From positions 1-31,497 of the forward strand of contig DGXY01000080.1 in assembly GCA_002396885.1 (NCBI GenBank): 31,497 nucleotides of DNA, given 5' to 3'. The stretch comes from Akkermansiaceae bacterium UBA5020 (GTDB lineage: Bacteria; Verrucomicrobiota; Verrucomicrobiia; Verrucomicrobiales; DEV007). The translations under genes were made by a program, and so were the position numbers. Shown here piece by piece: positions 24,701 to 31,497 of this stretch. Within the stretch, counting starts at the first letter, position 1; each line of letters begins with the position of its first letter. The notes below the pieces were generated by a model. It had not been told where the DNA came from. It worked only from the letters and a program-made list of their open reading frames with translations, and did not search any database.

Positions 24701-24986
24701 ATCAGCGAAGCTGCACGCGCAAACGACCGATCTGAAGGTCGAGGCCATCGCCGTGGCCGCGGGTGAGACGGTCGATTTCCTCGTCGACATCGGCGAGGGC
24801 CTCAACAGCGATCAATTCCTCTGGAGCATCGCTCTGCGCGAACTCGGAGAAGGTGACGGTGAGAAACCGGCCCTGGCCTGGGAGGCGAAGCGCGATTTCC
24901 CGGCGGATACGACGACGGCGCTCACGGCCTGGGAACAGCTCGCGCAGGCGGTCTTGTGCTCGAATGAATTTCTGTTTGTGGATTAA
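21777..24986 (+). CDS. PSCyt1-DUF1549-DUF1553 cytochrome-like protein (operon B)
   Basis: 1069 residues. A signal peptide (about 1-23) precedes a PSCyt1 domain with CVSCHGPEKAEGDLRLD (C45, C48, H49). The rest of this domain is short and lacks the usual methionine motif (KMPP), ending at WIALGLPWP near residue 110. DUF1549 starts near 142 (NPIDAFIGSRLAKEGLAPSPEAD), contains SPQYGEHWARHWLDVARYSDT and a second motif, CARCHDHKYDP (C335, C338, H339). DUF1553 covers about 610-840 (NPLTARVIVNRVWAQHFGAGLV, NETTVPQQALFFLNHPLV). A beta-rich domain follows (about 870-1030), then the family tail ALTAWEQLAQAVLCSNEFLFVD. A palindromic repeat is translated in frame at about residues 186-210. First gene of operon B, 11 nt before DUF1501. 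Confidence 0.94.
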   Translation: MFSAGPRTLCLAFVLMPIALSRAAVSPEGEAFFETEIRPVLASRCVSCHGPEKAEGDLRLDARAPIAGLVEQGGFVRVIRGQATAPAACVLEPRLVEAFEQWIALGLPWPGRATVTSAEDRAAAARRHWAFQPVREPAVPAGSANPIDAFIGSRLAKEGLAPSPEADSRTLLRRLSYTLTGLPPGSVNGDRLSVISNTEKLNTDHRSPITSDEWAAIIDQTLSSPQYGEHWARHWLDVARYSDTKGYVYAREEKNWPHAWVYRDWVVAALNEDLPYDRFLMLQLAADQLEGKRPGDEAAMGFLTIGRRFLGVKHEIIDDRIDVVSRGMLGLTVGCARCHDHKYDPIPAADYYALHGVFDSSVEKLVPLPGGGEVFWKSHAERVATLEGTLTKLRNEAADRVRGRLADYLAAQTELDKYPADGFDQIFQKTDLLPAFVHAWRDYLRDAGERNDPVFRHWHAYRTTPPDQYSKVTVSGAHPGIAAAFATTPKDFAEVIGRYAGVLKEAGDDPSLRAVTHGPGSPCELPEGPIVNTETFFDTDSINALWKLENGIAQAIVGAPPGVRVALTLTDRQRPSEPRILLRGNPLNLGERVPRRLLSVLSGEDRPPFTIGSGRLELAKAIADPTNPLTARVIVNRVWAQHFGAGLVATPSDFGTRADPPSHPELLDWLATWFVREGWSLKKLHRLILTSETWRQSSLGPSGAAARANALAVDPGNRLLWRMNPHRLGYEEFRDAMMAASGELDLTLGGKPVEALKPPFSKRRAIYGRIDRQFVPGVLRLFDFANPDLHIPKRNETTVPQQALFFLNHPLVLERARAVAQAGESQASDPDRVRALFRATLQRDPSDPEIAEALALVDAAKEVVRPEAPPTASDWSYGFGSFDEAAQRVAAFTVLPHFSGTAWQGGEAWPDAKLGWVHLTATGGHPGNDRAHAAVRRWTAPRAMTIAIQSKLVHEPKDGDGIRAFVISSEMGLLGSAKLHAQTTDLKVEAIAVAAGETVDFLVDIGEGLNSDQFLWSIALRELGEGDGEKPALAWEAKRDFPADTTTALTAWEQLAQAVLCSNEFLFVD
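22334..22406. repeat. Palindromic element inserted in frame inside a coding gene
   Basis: Two 30-nt arms, 22334-22363 and 22377-22406, are reverse complements at 26 of 30 positions around a 13-nt loop. The arms are built from GGTGATC/GGTAATC-type units: GGTAAAC, GGTGATC, GGTTATC, GGTAATC on the left; the mirror ACCGATCACC and CACCGATTACC on the right. It lies within the DUF1549 domain between LTGLPP and SPQYGEHW and is read through without frame loss. Confidence 0.85.
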
Positions 24987-24997
24987 ACCCGAAGCCC

Positions 24998-26383
24998 ATG
25001 CTCACCCGTCGCTCCCTCCTGCAACGCTCCTCCCTCGGGCTCGGTTCCCTCGCCCTGGGCGGCCTCCTCTGCGAGGACGGGCTGCTTGCCTCCGAGAATC
25101 CGCTCCTCTCGCGGGGAGGGCATTTCCCGGGGAAGGCGAAACGGGTCATCCATTTTTTTCTCAACGGAGGTCCCTCGCACGTCGATACCTTCGATCCCAA
25201 ACCGGCTCTTGCAAAATACGCAGGGAAACCGCTCGCGAACACGCTCACGACCGAACGAAAGACCGGTGCGGCCTTTCCTTCACCCTTCCGCTTCGACCGC
25301 TACGGCGAGTCGGGCATCGAGGTGAGCGAGCTCTTCGCGAAGACAGCGCAACACGTCGACGACATCGCCGTGATCCGCTCGATGCACGCGCAGGTGCCGA
25401 ATCATGAACCCTCGTTGATGCTGATGAACTGCGGCGACTCGGTCCAGGCGCGTCCGAGCTTCGGGGCTTGGGCGCTCTACGGACTCGGCACGGAGAATCA
25501 GAATCTGCCGGGCTTTGTCGCGATGTGTCCCGGCGGCATGCCGATCAAGGACAGCGAGAACTGGCAGTCCGCCTTTCTCCCCGGCGCCTTCCAGGGCACC
25601 TACATCGACTCGAAGCACGAGGAACTCGGCAAGCTCATCGAAAACATCGACCACCCGCAGATCGCCTCGGGCGACCAGCGGCGTCAGCTCGATCTCCTCG
25701 CGCGGTGGAACGCCCGTCACCGGGAAGCCCGTCTCGACGAGCGTCTCGATGCGCGCATCCACAGCTACGAACTCGCCTTCCGCATGCAGCACGAGGCGAG
25801 CGACGCCTTTGATCTGTCGAAGGAGCCCGCCGCGATCCGTGCGCTCTACGGTGACACCGTCCACGGACGCCAGACCCTGATCGCCCGTCGCCTCCTTGAG
25901 CGGGGTGTGCGCTACGTGCAGCTCTGGCACGGGGCCGGCCAGCCCTGGGACAATCACAACGACATCGAAAAGAACCACCGCAACCTCGCCGCGGACATCG
26001 ACGGTCCCATCGCCGCCCTGCTCGCCGATTTGAAACAGCGCGGTCTTTTCGAGGAGACCCTTGTGCTCTGGGGCGGGGAATTCGGCCGCACCCCGACGGT
26101 GGAGTTGAGCGGCGCCGGCAAACCGCAGATGGGCCGCGATCACAACCACTACGGCTTCAGCGTCTGGATGGCAGGCGGCGGGATCAAGGGAGGCACCGTC
26201 CACGGCGCGACCGATGAATTCGGCTTCAAGGCGGAGAAGGATCCCGTGAGCGTGCACGATCTCCACGCGACGATGTTGCACCTGCTCGGCCTCGATCACG
26301 AGCGCCTCACCTACCGTTATGCGGGCCGCGATTTCCGGCTCACTGATGTGCACGGGAAGGTGATCCGGGAAGTGGTGGCGTGA
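24998..26383 (+). CDS. DUF1501 family protein (operon B)
   Basis: 461 residues. The N-terminus has a twin-arginine-like signal (MLTRRSLLQRSSLGLGSLALGG). The DUF1501 core reads VIHFFLNGGPSHVDTFDPKP (D63 in SHVDTFD), VPNHEPSLMLMNCGD, RYVQLWHGAGQPWDNHNDIEKNH, VLWGGEFGRTP and GRDHNHYGFSVWMAGGGIKGG, ending with HLLGLDHERLTYRYAGRDFRLTDVHGKVI. These are the standard landmarks of the PSD1-linked DUF1501 subgroup, differing from the operon A copy in the QLWHGAGQPWDNH and HNHYGFS motifs. It starts 11 nt after the DUF1553 gene, forming the classic two-gene pair of PVC bacteria. The reaction is unknown; the fold is of the phosphatase/sulfatase class. It ends at a bidirectional terminator facing the HMA gene. 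Confidence 0.95.
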   Translation: MLTRRSLLQRSSLGLGSLALGGLLCEDGLLASENPLLSRGGHFPGKAKRVIHFFLNGGPSHVDTFDPKPALAKYAGKPLANTLTTERKTGAAFPSPFRFDRYGESGIEVSELFAKTAQHVDDIAVIRSMHAQVPNHEPSLMLMNCGDSVQARPSFGAWALYGLGTENQNLPGFVAMCPGGMPIKDSENWQSAFLPGAFQGTYIDSKHEELGKLIENIDHPQIASGDQRRQLDLLARWNARHREARLDERLDARIHSYELAFRMQHEASDAFDLSKEPAAIRALYGDTVHGRQTLIARRLLERGVRYVQLWHGAGQPWDNHNDIEKNHRNLAADIDGPIAALLADLKQRGLFEETLVLWGGEFGRTPTVELSGAGKPQMGRDHNHYGFSVWMAGGGIKGGTVHGATDEFGFKAEKDPVSVHDLHATMLHLLGLDHERLTYRYAGRDFRLTDVHGKVIREVVA

Positions 26384-26394
26384 GGACCAAAAGA

Positions 26395-26425
26395 AAGAGG
26401 GTCAGGCTTGCGGCCCGACCCTCTT
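26395..26425. terminator. Bidirectional terminator between convergent genes
   Basis: A 9-bp perfect stem, AAGAGGGTC (26395-26403) with GACCCTCTT (26417-26425), has a 13-nt G/C-rich loop with extra pairing. On the minus strand it is followed by TTCTTTTGG, giving a T-rich tail for the HMA gene; on the plus strand the tail is GAAAATTCC, weaker. It sits between the DUF1501 and HMA stops. Confidence 0.75.
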
Positions 26426-26457
26426 GAAAATTCCGGGTTCTCTTCGACCCACGAAAC

Positions 26458-26796
26458 TCAGCTCTTGCTGAGGGCGGCCTTGGCTTCGGCGAAGGTGGTC
26501 TTGAGCTTCGCGTAACCCGAACCTTGATAGCCGGCTTGCTTGACGGCGGCGAGGACGGCCTTTTCATTGGCAGCTTCGGCGGTATCAAAAGAGAAGATGG
26601 CGACCTTGGTCTTGGGATCGACGAAGACCTCGGTGACATGCTCGACCTTCTTCAGCTCTTCGGTGACGGACCACGCGCAGTTGGAGCACGTCATTTCCGG
26701 GACTTTCACCTGGAAGGAGGTGGCTTCGTCGGCGCGAAGGGAGGCCAAGGAGAGGGCGGAGGTGAGGACGAGACTGAGCAGGGTGATCGCTTTCAT
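26458..26796 (-). CDS. Exported heavy-metal-associated (HMA) domain protein
   Basis: 112 residues from ATG 26796. A signal peptide (MKAITLLSLVLTSALSLASLRAD) precedes a single HMA ferredoxin-like domain: FQVKVPEMTCSNCAWSVTEELKKVEHVTEVFVD, with the metal-binding MTCSNC (C37, C40). The ending KAVLAAVKQAGYQGSGYAKL is usual for the fold. This is MerP/CopZ-like but periplasmic, so probably a copper(I) carrier. The ATG overlaps the stop of the Sco lipoprotein gene as ATGA (26793-26796), so it is co-translated and likely works with it. The terminator on its downstream side ends the unit. The metal could also be another soft metal; copper is inferred from the Sco neighbours. Confidence 0.9.
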   Translation of the reverse strand: MKAITLLSLVLTSALSLASLRADEATSFQVKVPEMTCSNCAWSVTEELKKVEHVTEVFVDPKTKVAIFSFDTAEAANEKAVLAAVKQAGYQGSGYAKLKTTFAEAKAALSKS

Positions 26797-27464
26797 GTTC
26801 GGGGTGTGGGTGAGGTTTCGCTGGTTTTGGTGGAGGGAGATTCCTGAAGCATTTCGAAGACGAGCCGCGAGATCACCGAGACCGACTCGGGCTGGAGACC
26901 ATCGACGTAGGCCTCTACGATACCCGAGCGATCGACGATGGCAAATCGATTGGTGTGGATGAGCTTCTGCGAGAGCAGCTTGCCGGCCTCCATGGGATCG
27001 CGGGTGATGGGGAGAAGAAAGCTGTTTTTGATGAGGGCGTCGAGCTTGCCGATGTCGCCGGTGAGGAAATACCAGCGCTCTGGGTCGGCGTGCCAGCGTT
27101 GGGCGAATTGCCCGAGGCGCTCTGGCGTGTCGGTCTGCGGATCGACGGAGAAGGAGACAAAGGCGACCCCCGGCTCGTCGGCGAAGAGGCGCTGCAGCTC
27201 GGCGAAGCGCGAGGAGAGGATGAGACACTCGGCGTTGCAGGAGGTGAAGACGAAATTCGCGATCCAGACGCGACCCTTGAGATCGGCGTTGGCGACGGGG
27301 CGGGACTGCTGGTCGGTGAGGTTGAAGGCCTCGACCTCGCGGAATTTGCCGGTGAGGACGGAATTCTGGGGAGTCTTCTTTTCGCAGGCGGCCAGCAGGG
27401 CCAGCGCCGCGATCAGGAGCATCGCGCTTCGTCGGATCGACTTGGTTGCTGGGAGGAGGGACAT
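26793..27464 (-). CDS. Sco1/SenC-type lipoprotein
   Basis: 223 residues from ATG 27464, chosen because a lipoprotein signal begins there (RRSAMLLIAALALLAAC, lipid cysteine C27). A thioredoxin-fold Sco domain follows: VWIANFVFTSCNAECLILSSRF has the CX3C copper motif (C76, C80), SFSVDPQTDTPERL is the family strand-helix motif, and the third ligand is H170 in KLIHTNRFAIVDRSG. Sco proteins deliver copper to, or reduce, the CuA site of cytochrome oxidase at the outer face of the membrane. It overlaps the HMA gene by 4 nt and is divergent from a second Sco gene 134 nt away. Longer upstream in-frame starts would hide the lipobox and are unlikely. Confidence 0.93.
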   Translation of the reverse strand: MSLLPATKSIRRSAMLLIAALALLAACEKKTPQNSVLTGKFREVEAFNLTDQQSRPVANADLKGRVWIANFVFTSCNAECLILSSRFAELQRLFADEPGVAFVSFSVDPQTDTPERLGQFAQRWHADPERWYFLTGDIGKLDALIKNSFLLPITRDPMEAGKLLSQKLIHTNRFAIVDRSGIVEAYVDGLQPESVSVISRLVFEMLQESPSTKTSETSPTPRT

Positions 27465-27598
27465 AGGGGGGGCAGTAAAGAGCTTACGCCCCGGGAGGCG
27501 CTTCCTGCATCCCCTCATTTGAAAAAGGCGGATGCGCGTTTCCATCAAGGCCGATTCTGGCGTAGGTGTCAGGGGGCGCTTTCGTTCCTTGTTTGATC

Positions 27599-28471
27599 AT
27601 GTCCATCCGATTTCCGCTTCACGCCGCCGTGGCTTTGGCCGCGCTTGTTTTTTCATCCTGCGATCGGGCCGGTTCGGACGAAAAGGTCTTCCAGGTGCGC
27701 GGGGTCGTGCAGAAGCCGATGCCGGGCGATCCCGCGATGATGATCATCGATCACGAGGAAATCCCGGGCTACATGCCGCGCATGATCATGCCCTTCAAGG
27801 CGAAGGAGCCGGCCGAGTTCGCGAAACTCGAGCCGGGCATGGTCGTGACCTTTTCTTACCACGTGGTGGCGGATGAATCGTGGGTGACGGGCGTGACGGT
27901 GACGGGCGAGAAGGGCGAAATCACCCTCGACGAAGGCGAGTCCGATGCGAAAAAGCTCGTCAAACCGGGCGACCGGCTCCCTGAGGGGACCTATCTCGAC
28001 GAGAACGGCAAGCCGGTGAAGCTTTCCGATTTCGAGGGCATGCCGGTAGCGTTGACCTTTGTCTTTTCACGTTGTCCCGTGCCAGAGTATTGCCCGCGGA
28101 TGATGAACCAGTTCGCCGCGGTGATCGCCGCCCTCGCGAAGGAGCCGCAAGCACCGCAGACCTACCGGCTCCTCACCATTTCCTTTGATCACGAGCACGA
28201 CCGTCCCGGGATCCTGAAGGCCTGGGCCGCGGCCTTCGGCTATCGCGAGGGGATGCCGTGGAGCCTACTTTCGAGCGAGGATCCGAGGCCCATCGAGAAG
28301 CTCGCCGAGGCAACCGGACTGCGTTACGGCGAAGTGAACGGGACGATCCAGCACAATCTCCGCACCCTCGTGCTGAATCCGGACGGGACGATCCGTCGGC
28401 TCTTCACCGACGAGAGCTGGAAGGTGGAGGAAATGGTCGCCGAGCTCGTTGCCGCCGGTTCCGAGCCTTGA
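27599..28471 (+). CDS. CusF-like/Sco fusion lipoprotein
   Basis: 290 residues. The lipobox FSSC gives C21 as lipid cysteine. Residues about 28-105 resemble CusF/copper-binding domains: VFQVRGVVQKP, then HEEIPGYMPRMIMPFKAKEP and LEPGMVVTFSY, with methionines and H52 as likely copper ligands. Residues about 120-290 are an Sco domain: GMPVALTFVFSRCPVPEYCPRM carries a CX5C pair (C159, C165) rather than CX3C, with H252 in NGTIQHNLRTLVLNPDG as third ligand, and FDHEHDRPGILKAWA in the usual strand-helix place. The single chain could bind copper and hand it to its own Sco centre. It is divergent from the other Sco gene. Start ATG 27599 puts the signal at the N-terminus. Confidence 0.93.
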   Translation: MSIRFPLHAAVALAALVFSSCDRAGSDEKVFQVRGVVQKPMPGDPAMMIIDHEEIPGYMPRMIMPFKAKEPAEFAKLEPGMVVTFSYHVVADESWVTGVTVTGEKGEITLDEGESDAKKLVKPGDRLPEGTYLDENGKPVKLSDFEGMPVALTFVFSRCPVPEYCPRMMNQFAAVIAALAKEPQAPQTYRLLTISFDHEHDRPGILKAWAAAFGYREGMPWSLLSSEDPRPIEKLAEATGLRYGEVNGTIQHNLRTLVLNPDGTIRRLFTDESWKVEEMVAELVAAGSEP

Positions 28472-28572
28472 ACCCGGCAGTTTTTCAAATCACCCGACCT
28501 TCAGCAAATCCGAAGCAAAAAAGCCCCCGTATCGCTTGAAATGCGAGGTTCGTATGACAAAGAGCGCGAAAC

Positions 28573-28588
28573 AGGAACGGTTTTTGCT
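28573..28588 (+). promoter_or_regulatory. Candidate sigma-54 promoter for glutamate synthase
   Basis: AGGAACGGTTTTTGCT matches TGGCACGNNNNTTGCW at 10 of 12 fixed positions, with the essential GG (28574-28575) and GC (28586-28587) exactly 10 nt apart. Transcription would begin near 28599, giving a leader of about 112 nt before ATG 28711. Nitrogen control of this gene by sigma-54 is plausible. No clear upstream activator site was found in the 239-nt gap. Confidence 0.45.
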
Positions 28589-28710
28589 CATTCGCCGGAT
28601 TTGTTCCATTCCTTCGGCTGGATTTTCTCAACTTTTCGTCAATGTTCTCCCCCCGGCTCCCCCGGGATCCGTAAAACGGGTTTCTTAACACCTCATTCAT
28701 CCTGAACTCC

Positions 28711-31497
28711 ATGTCTGTTTCGAAGACCTCCCCGCTTGGCTGGCCCGAACCTCAGGGCCTCTGGCATCCTTCGCATGAGAAAGACGCCTGCGGCGTCGGC
28801 TTTATCGCCCATTTGAAGGGTAAACGGTCGCACGACATCGTCCTGAAAACGCTGACGATGAACGAGAATATGGACCACCGCGGCGCGAGCGGGGCGGATC
28901 CTCTCACCGGCGACGGCGCAGGCATGCTCGTGCAGATCCCTGACAAATTTCTCCGCAAGGAAATGGCGAAGAAGGGAATCGAGCTTCCTCCCGAGGGCGA
29001 ATATGGGGCCGGTCTCGTCTTTCTTTCCCCCGAGCCGAGCGAGCGCGAGGCGGCGATGCAGGTCTTCGAGCACATCACCCGTGAAGAGGGCCAGAAGTTC
29101 ATCGGCTGGCGCACCGTGCCGGTGAAGAGCGAGATCCTCGGCAAGACCTCGGGCCGCTACGAGCCCGCGATCCGCCAGATCTTCATCGGGAAGAATCCCG
29201 AGATCACCGATCCGAGGGATTTCGAGCGCAAGCTCTACATCATCCGCCGCCGCGTCGCCTACGCGATCCGCAACAACGAGCTGCCCAACGGTTACACCGA
29301 CGTTCACGGCAACAAGTCGAATTCCTTTCCCGGAGCCGCTTATCTCTACGTCCCGAACCTGTCGTCGCAGACGATGGTCTACAAGGGCATGCTCACGCCC
29401 TGCCAGCTCGCGGATTATTTCCCCGATTTCCACGATCCGGATTTCGAGTCGGCGCTGGCGCTGATGCACACGCGTTTCTCGACGAACACCTTCCCGAGCT
29501 GGTCCCGCGCGCACCCCAACCGTTTCATCGCCCACAATGGCGAGATCAACACGGTGATGGGCAACGCGAACTTCATGAAGGCGCGCCAAGCCCTCTGCCA
29601 GAGCGAGAAATACGGCGACGGGATCAAGGACATCTTCCCCGTCATCAACGAGGATGGGTCGGACTCCGCCCGCTTTGACAACGCGCTGGAATTCATGCAC
29701 TTCGGCGGATACGACCTCGTCCACGCGGTCATGATGATGATCCCCGAGCCGTGGGAGCGCCACACCTTCATGGAGGCCGAGAAAAAGGCCTTCTACGAAT
29801 ACCACGCCTGCCTCATGGAGCCGTGGGACGGCCCGGCCTCGATCACCTTCTCCGACGGACAGATGATCGGCGCGGTCCTCGACCGCAACGGTCTCCGCCC
29901 GAGCCGCTACTATGTAACCGAGGACGACCTCGTCATCATGGCCTCGGAGGTGGGTGTTGTCCCCGACATCGACCCGCTCACGGTCGTGCAGAAAGGGCGT
30001 CTCCGCCCCGGTCGTATGTTCCTCGTGGACATGAAGGAAGGCCGCATCGTCCCCGACGACGAGGTGAAAAAGCGCGTCTACTCCGCGAAGCCCTACCAGC
30101 AGTGGCTCGACGAGAACCGCGTTTTCCTCAAGGATCTCCCGGCCCCGAAGGCCCCGAAGACGGTCGAGGAAGAGCGCATCCTCGAGCGCCAGCTCGCCTT
30201 CGGCTACACCTACGAGGATCTGCGCATGCTCCTCGGGCCCACCGCGACCTCCGGCGTGCAGCCGATCGGCTCGATGGGCAATGACACGCCCCTCGCGGTG
30301 CTCTCGCAGAAGCCGAAACACCTCTACCAGTATTTCAAACAGATCTTCGCCCAGGTCACGAATCCGGCGCTCGATTGTATTCGTGAGGAGCTCGTCACCG
30401 CTACGGAGACCTTCCTCGGATCCGAGGGCAACCTCCTCGAGCCCGGACCGAAGAGCTGCCGCATGATCCGCATCGATCATCCGCTCCTCGACAACCAGCA
30501 GCTCGCGAAGTTGCGCGAGATCGAGCTCGATGGCTTCAAGTCGGCCACCCTCGACGCCCTTTTCCCCACCGACAACGGAGGCAAGGGACTGGAGGAAGCC
30601 TTCGATGCGCTCTGCCTCAAGGCCGACGCGGTGATCGCCGACGGGTGCAATCTCCTCATTCTCTCCGATCGCAACATCGACGCGAAGAACGCGGCCATGC
30701 CTACGCTTCTCGTCATGGGAGGCCTGCACCACTACCTCGTCAAGAAGGGCACCCGCACCAAGGTCTCGATCATTCTCGAAACCGGCGAGGCCCGCGAGGT
30801 GCACCACTTCTCGACCCTCATCGGCTACGGGGCCGACGCGATCAATCCCTACATGGCCTTCGACTCGATCCACCGGATGATCGAGGAAAACATGCTCGAC
30901 ATCGAGTTCGACAAGGCGGTCTACAACTTCCTCAAGGGTTCGATCAAGGGCGTCGTCAAGACCATGGCGAAGATGGGGATCTCCACCGTCGCCTCCTACC
31001 GCGGCGCGCAGATCTTTGAGACGATCGGCCTCAGCACCTCGCTTGTGGACAAATTCTTCACCGGCACCTCGAGCCGTTGCGAAGGCTCCGATCTCGAGCA
31101 GGTCGCCGAGGAGGCGCTCGTGCGTCATCGCGAGGCCTTCCCTGATCGTCACATCGATGCCGAAGAGCGTGCCCTCGACTCCGGCGGGGTCTACCAATGG
31201 CGCAGTGACGGGGAATACCACCTCTTCAACCCCGAGACCATCCACCTCCTCCAGAAGGCGGTGCGCACCGGCAGCTACGAGGTCTACAAGCAGTATGCCG
31301 CCAAGGTCAACGACCGCAGCCAGAATCTCTCGACCCTGCGCGGGTTGATGAAATTCCAGAAGAACCGCGCTCCCGTAGCGATCGAGGAAGTCGAGCCGGT
31401 CGAGGCAATCATGAAGCGTTTCAAGACCGGGGCGATGTCCTACGGCTCGATCTCGCAGGAGGCCCACGAGACCCTCGCCATCGCGATGAACCGCATC
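28711..31497 (+). CDS. gltB: Glutamate synthase large subunit (3' end outside window)
   Basis: The first 929 residues of a protein usually near 1500. A 26-residue propeptide ends before DACGVGF, making C27 the nucleophile of the N-terminal class II glutaminase domain (about 27-430). Landmarks: MDHRGASGADPLTGDGAGM, LALMHTRFSTNTFPSWSRAHPNRFIAHNGEINTVMGN, and DRNGLRPSRYYV. The central domain follows (SMGNDTPLAVLSQKPKHLYQYFKQIFAQVTNPALDCIRE, HHFSTLIGYGADAINPY). The window ends at TGAMSYGSISQEAHETLAIAMNRI, the start of the FMN-binding synthase domain. It converts 2-oxoglutarate plus glutamine to two glutamates with the small subunit. No Shine-Dalgarno is seen; a candidate sigma-54 promoter lies upstream. 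The 924-residue minus-strand frame over it is a shadow. Confidence 0.97.
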   Translation, partial: MSVSKTSPLGWPEPQGLWHPSHEKDACGVGFIAHLKGKRSHDIVLKTLTMNENMDHRGASGADPLTGDGAGMLVQIPDKFLRKEMAKKGIELPPEGEYGAGLVFLSPEPSEREAAMQVFEHITREEGQKFIGWRTVPVKSEILGKTSGRYEPAIRQIFIGKNPEITDPRDFERKLYIIRRRVAYAIRNNELPNGYTDVHGNKSNSFPGAAYLYVPNLSSQTMVYKGMLTPCQLADYFPDFHDPDFESALALMHTRFSTNTFPSWSRAHPNRFIAHNGEINTVMGNANFMKARQALCQSEKYGDGIKDIFPVINEDGSDSARFDNALEFMHFGGYDLVHAVMMMIPEPWERHTFMEAEKKAFYEYHACLMEPWDGPASITFSDGQMIGAVLDRNGLRPSRYYVTEDDLVIMASEVGVVPDIDPLTVVQKGRLRPGRMFLVDMKEGRIVPDDEVKKRVYSAKPYQQWLDENRVFLKDLPAPKAPKTVEEERILERQLAFGYTYEDLRMLLGPTATSGVQPIGSMGNDTPLAVLSQKPKHLYQYFKQIFAQVTNPALDCIREELVTATETFLGSEGNLLEPGPKSCRMIRIDHPLLDNQQLAKLREIELDGFKSATLDALFPTDNGGKGLEEAFDALCLKADAVIADGCNLLILSDRNIDAKNAAMPTLLVMGGLHHYLVKKGTRTKVSIILETGEAREVHHFSTLIGYGADAINPYMAFDSIHRMIEENMLDIEFDKAVYNFLKGSIKGVVKTMAKMGISTVASYRGAQIFETIGLSTSLVDKFFTGTSSRCEGSDLEQVAEEALVRHREAFPDRHIDAEERALDSGGVYQWRSDGEYHLFNPETIHLLQKAVRTGSYEVYKQYAAKVNDRSQNLSTLRGLMKFQKNRAPVAIEEVEPVEAIMKRFKTGAMSYGSISQEAHETLAIAMNRI

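Noticed and set aside
28693..31467. 924-residue minus-strand open frame opposite gltB
   Set aside because: It is the antisense of a clear glutamate synthase; the translation is repetitive Leu/Val/Glu/Arg/His-rich with no family motif, as expected from third-position GC bias.

Overview
The window (about 31.5 kb, GC-rich) looks like chromosomal DNA of a Verrucomicrobia or other PVC-group bacterium. This inference rests on gene content: two DUF1501 proteins, two DUF1549/DUF1553 proteins, PSCyt1-type cytochrome domains, a WD40-cytochrome protein, a sugar-dehydrogenase/heme fusion, DUF6580 and a tail-anchored proline/alanine-rich protein. Most starts lack a clear Shine-Dalgarno sequence. No tRNA, rRNA, CRISPR array, transposase or phage gene was seen.

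Layout. 1-6.4 kb, housekeeping and small genes: the end of an unknown gene with its terminator, a Pro/Ala-rich tail-anchored protein, thioredoxin overlapping a DUF6580 membrane protein, an M3 oligopeptidase, a secreted concanavalin-like protein (minus), a DUF4870 membrane protein, and a two-gene cassette of a 65-residue helical protein plus a nucleotidyltransferase. 6.4-14.9 kb, minus-strand operon A: DUF1549/DUF1553 with a Big-like domain, then a PPC-domain protein, then a cytochrome/WD40 protein, then DUF1501. The first three genes are almost touching or overlapping; the last follows a palindromic repeat. 15.0-17.4 kb: an MFS carrier and M20 metallopeptidase pair. 17.5-21.6 kb (minus): a divergent serine hydrolase and a large sugar-dehydrogenase-like/multi-heme protein. 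21.8-26.4 kb, plus-strand operon B: PSCyt1-DUF1549-DUF1553 followed by DUF1501. 26.4-28.5 kb, a copper/Sco locus: an Sco lipoprotein overlapping an HMA-domain protein on one strand, diverging from a CusF-like/Sco fusion lipoprotein. 28.7 kb to the end: the N-terminal 929 residues of glutamate synthase large subunit, behind a candidate sigma-54 promoter.

How the parts may fit: operons A and B and the 18.8-21.6 kb gene encode exported proteins with heme motifs, typical of the poorly understood PVC envelope systems that have been linked to polysaccharide use. The Sco/HMA/CusF cluster fits copper delivery to respiratory oxidase. The other main signal is non-coding. There are several palindromic or short-period repeat elements, one of them translated in frame inside the operon B cytochrome gene. 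A 9-mer, TTTGTYAGG, occurs eight times, in several reading frames, at the cost of rare codons.
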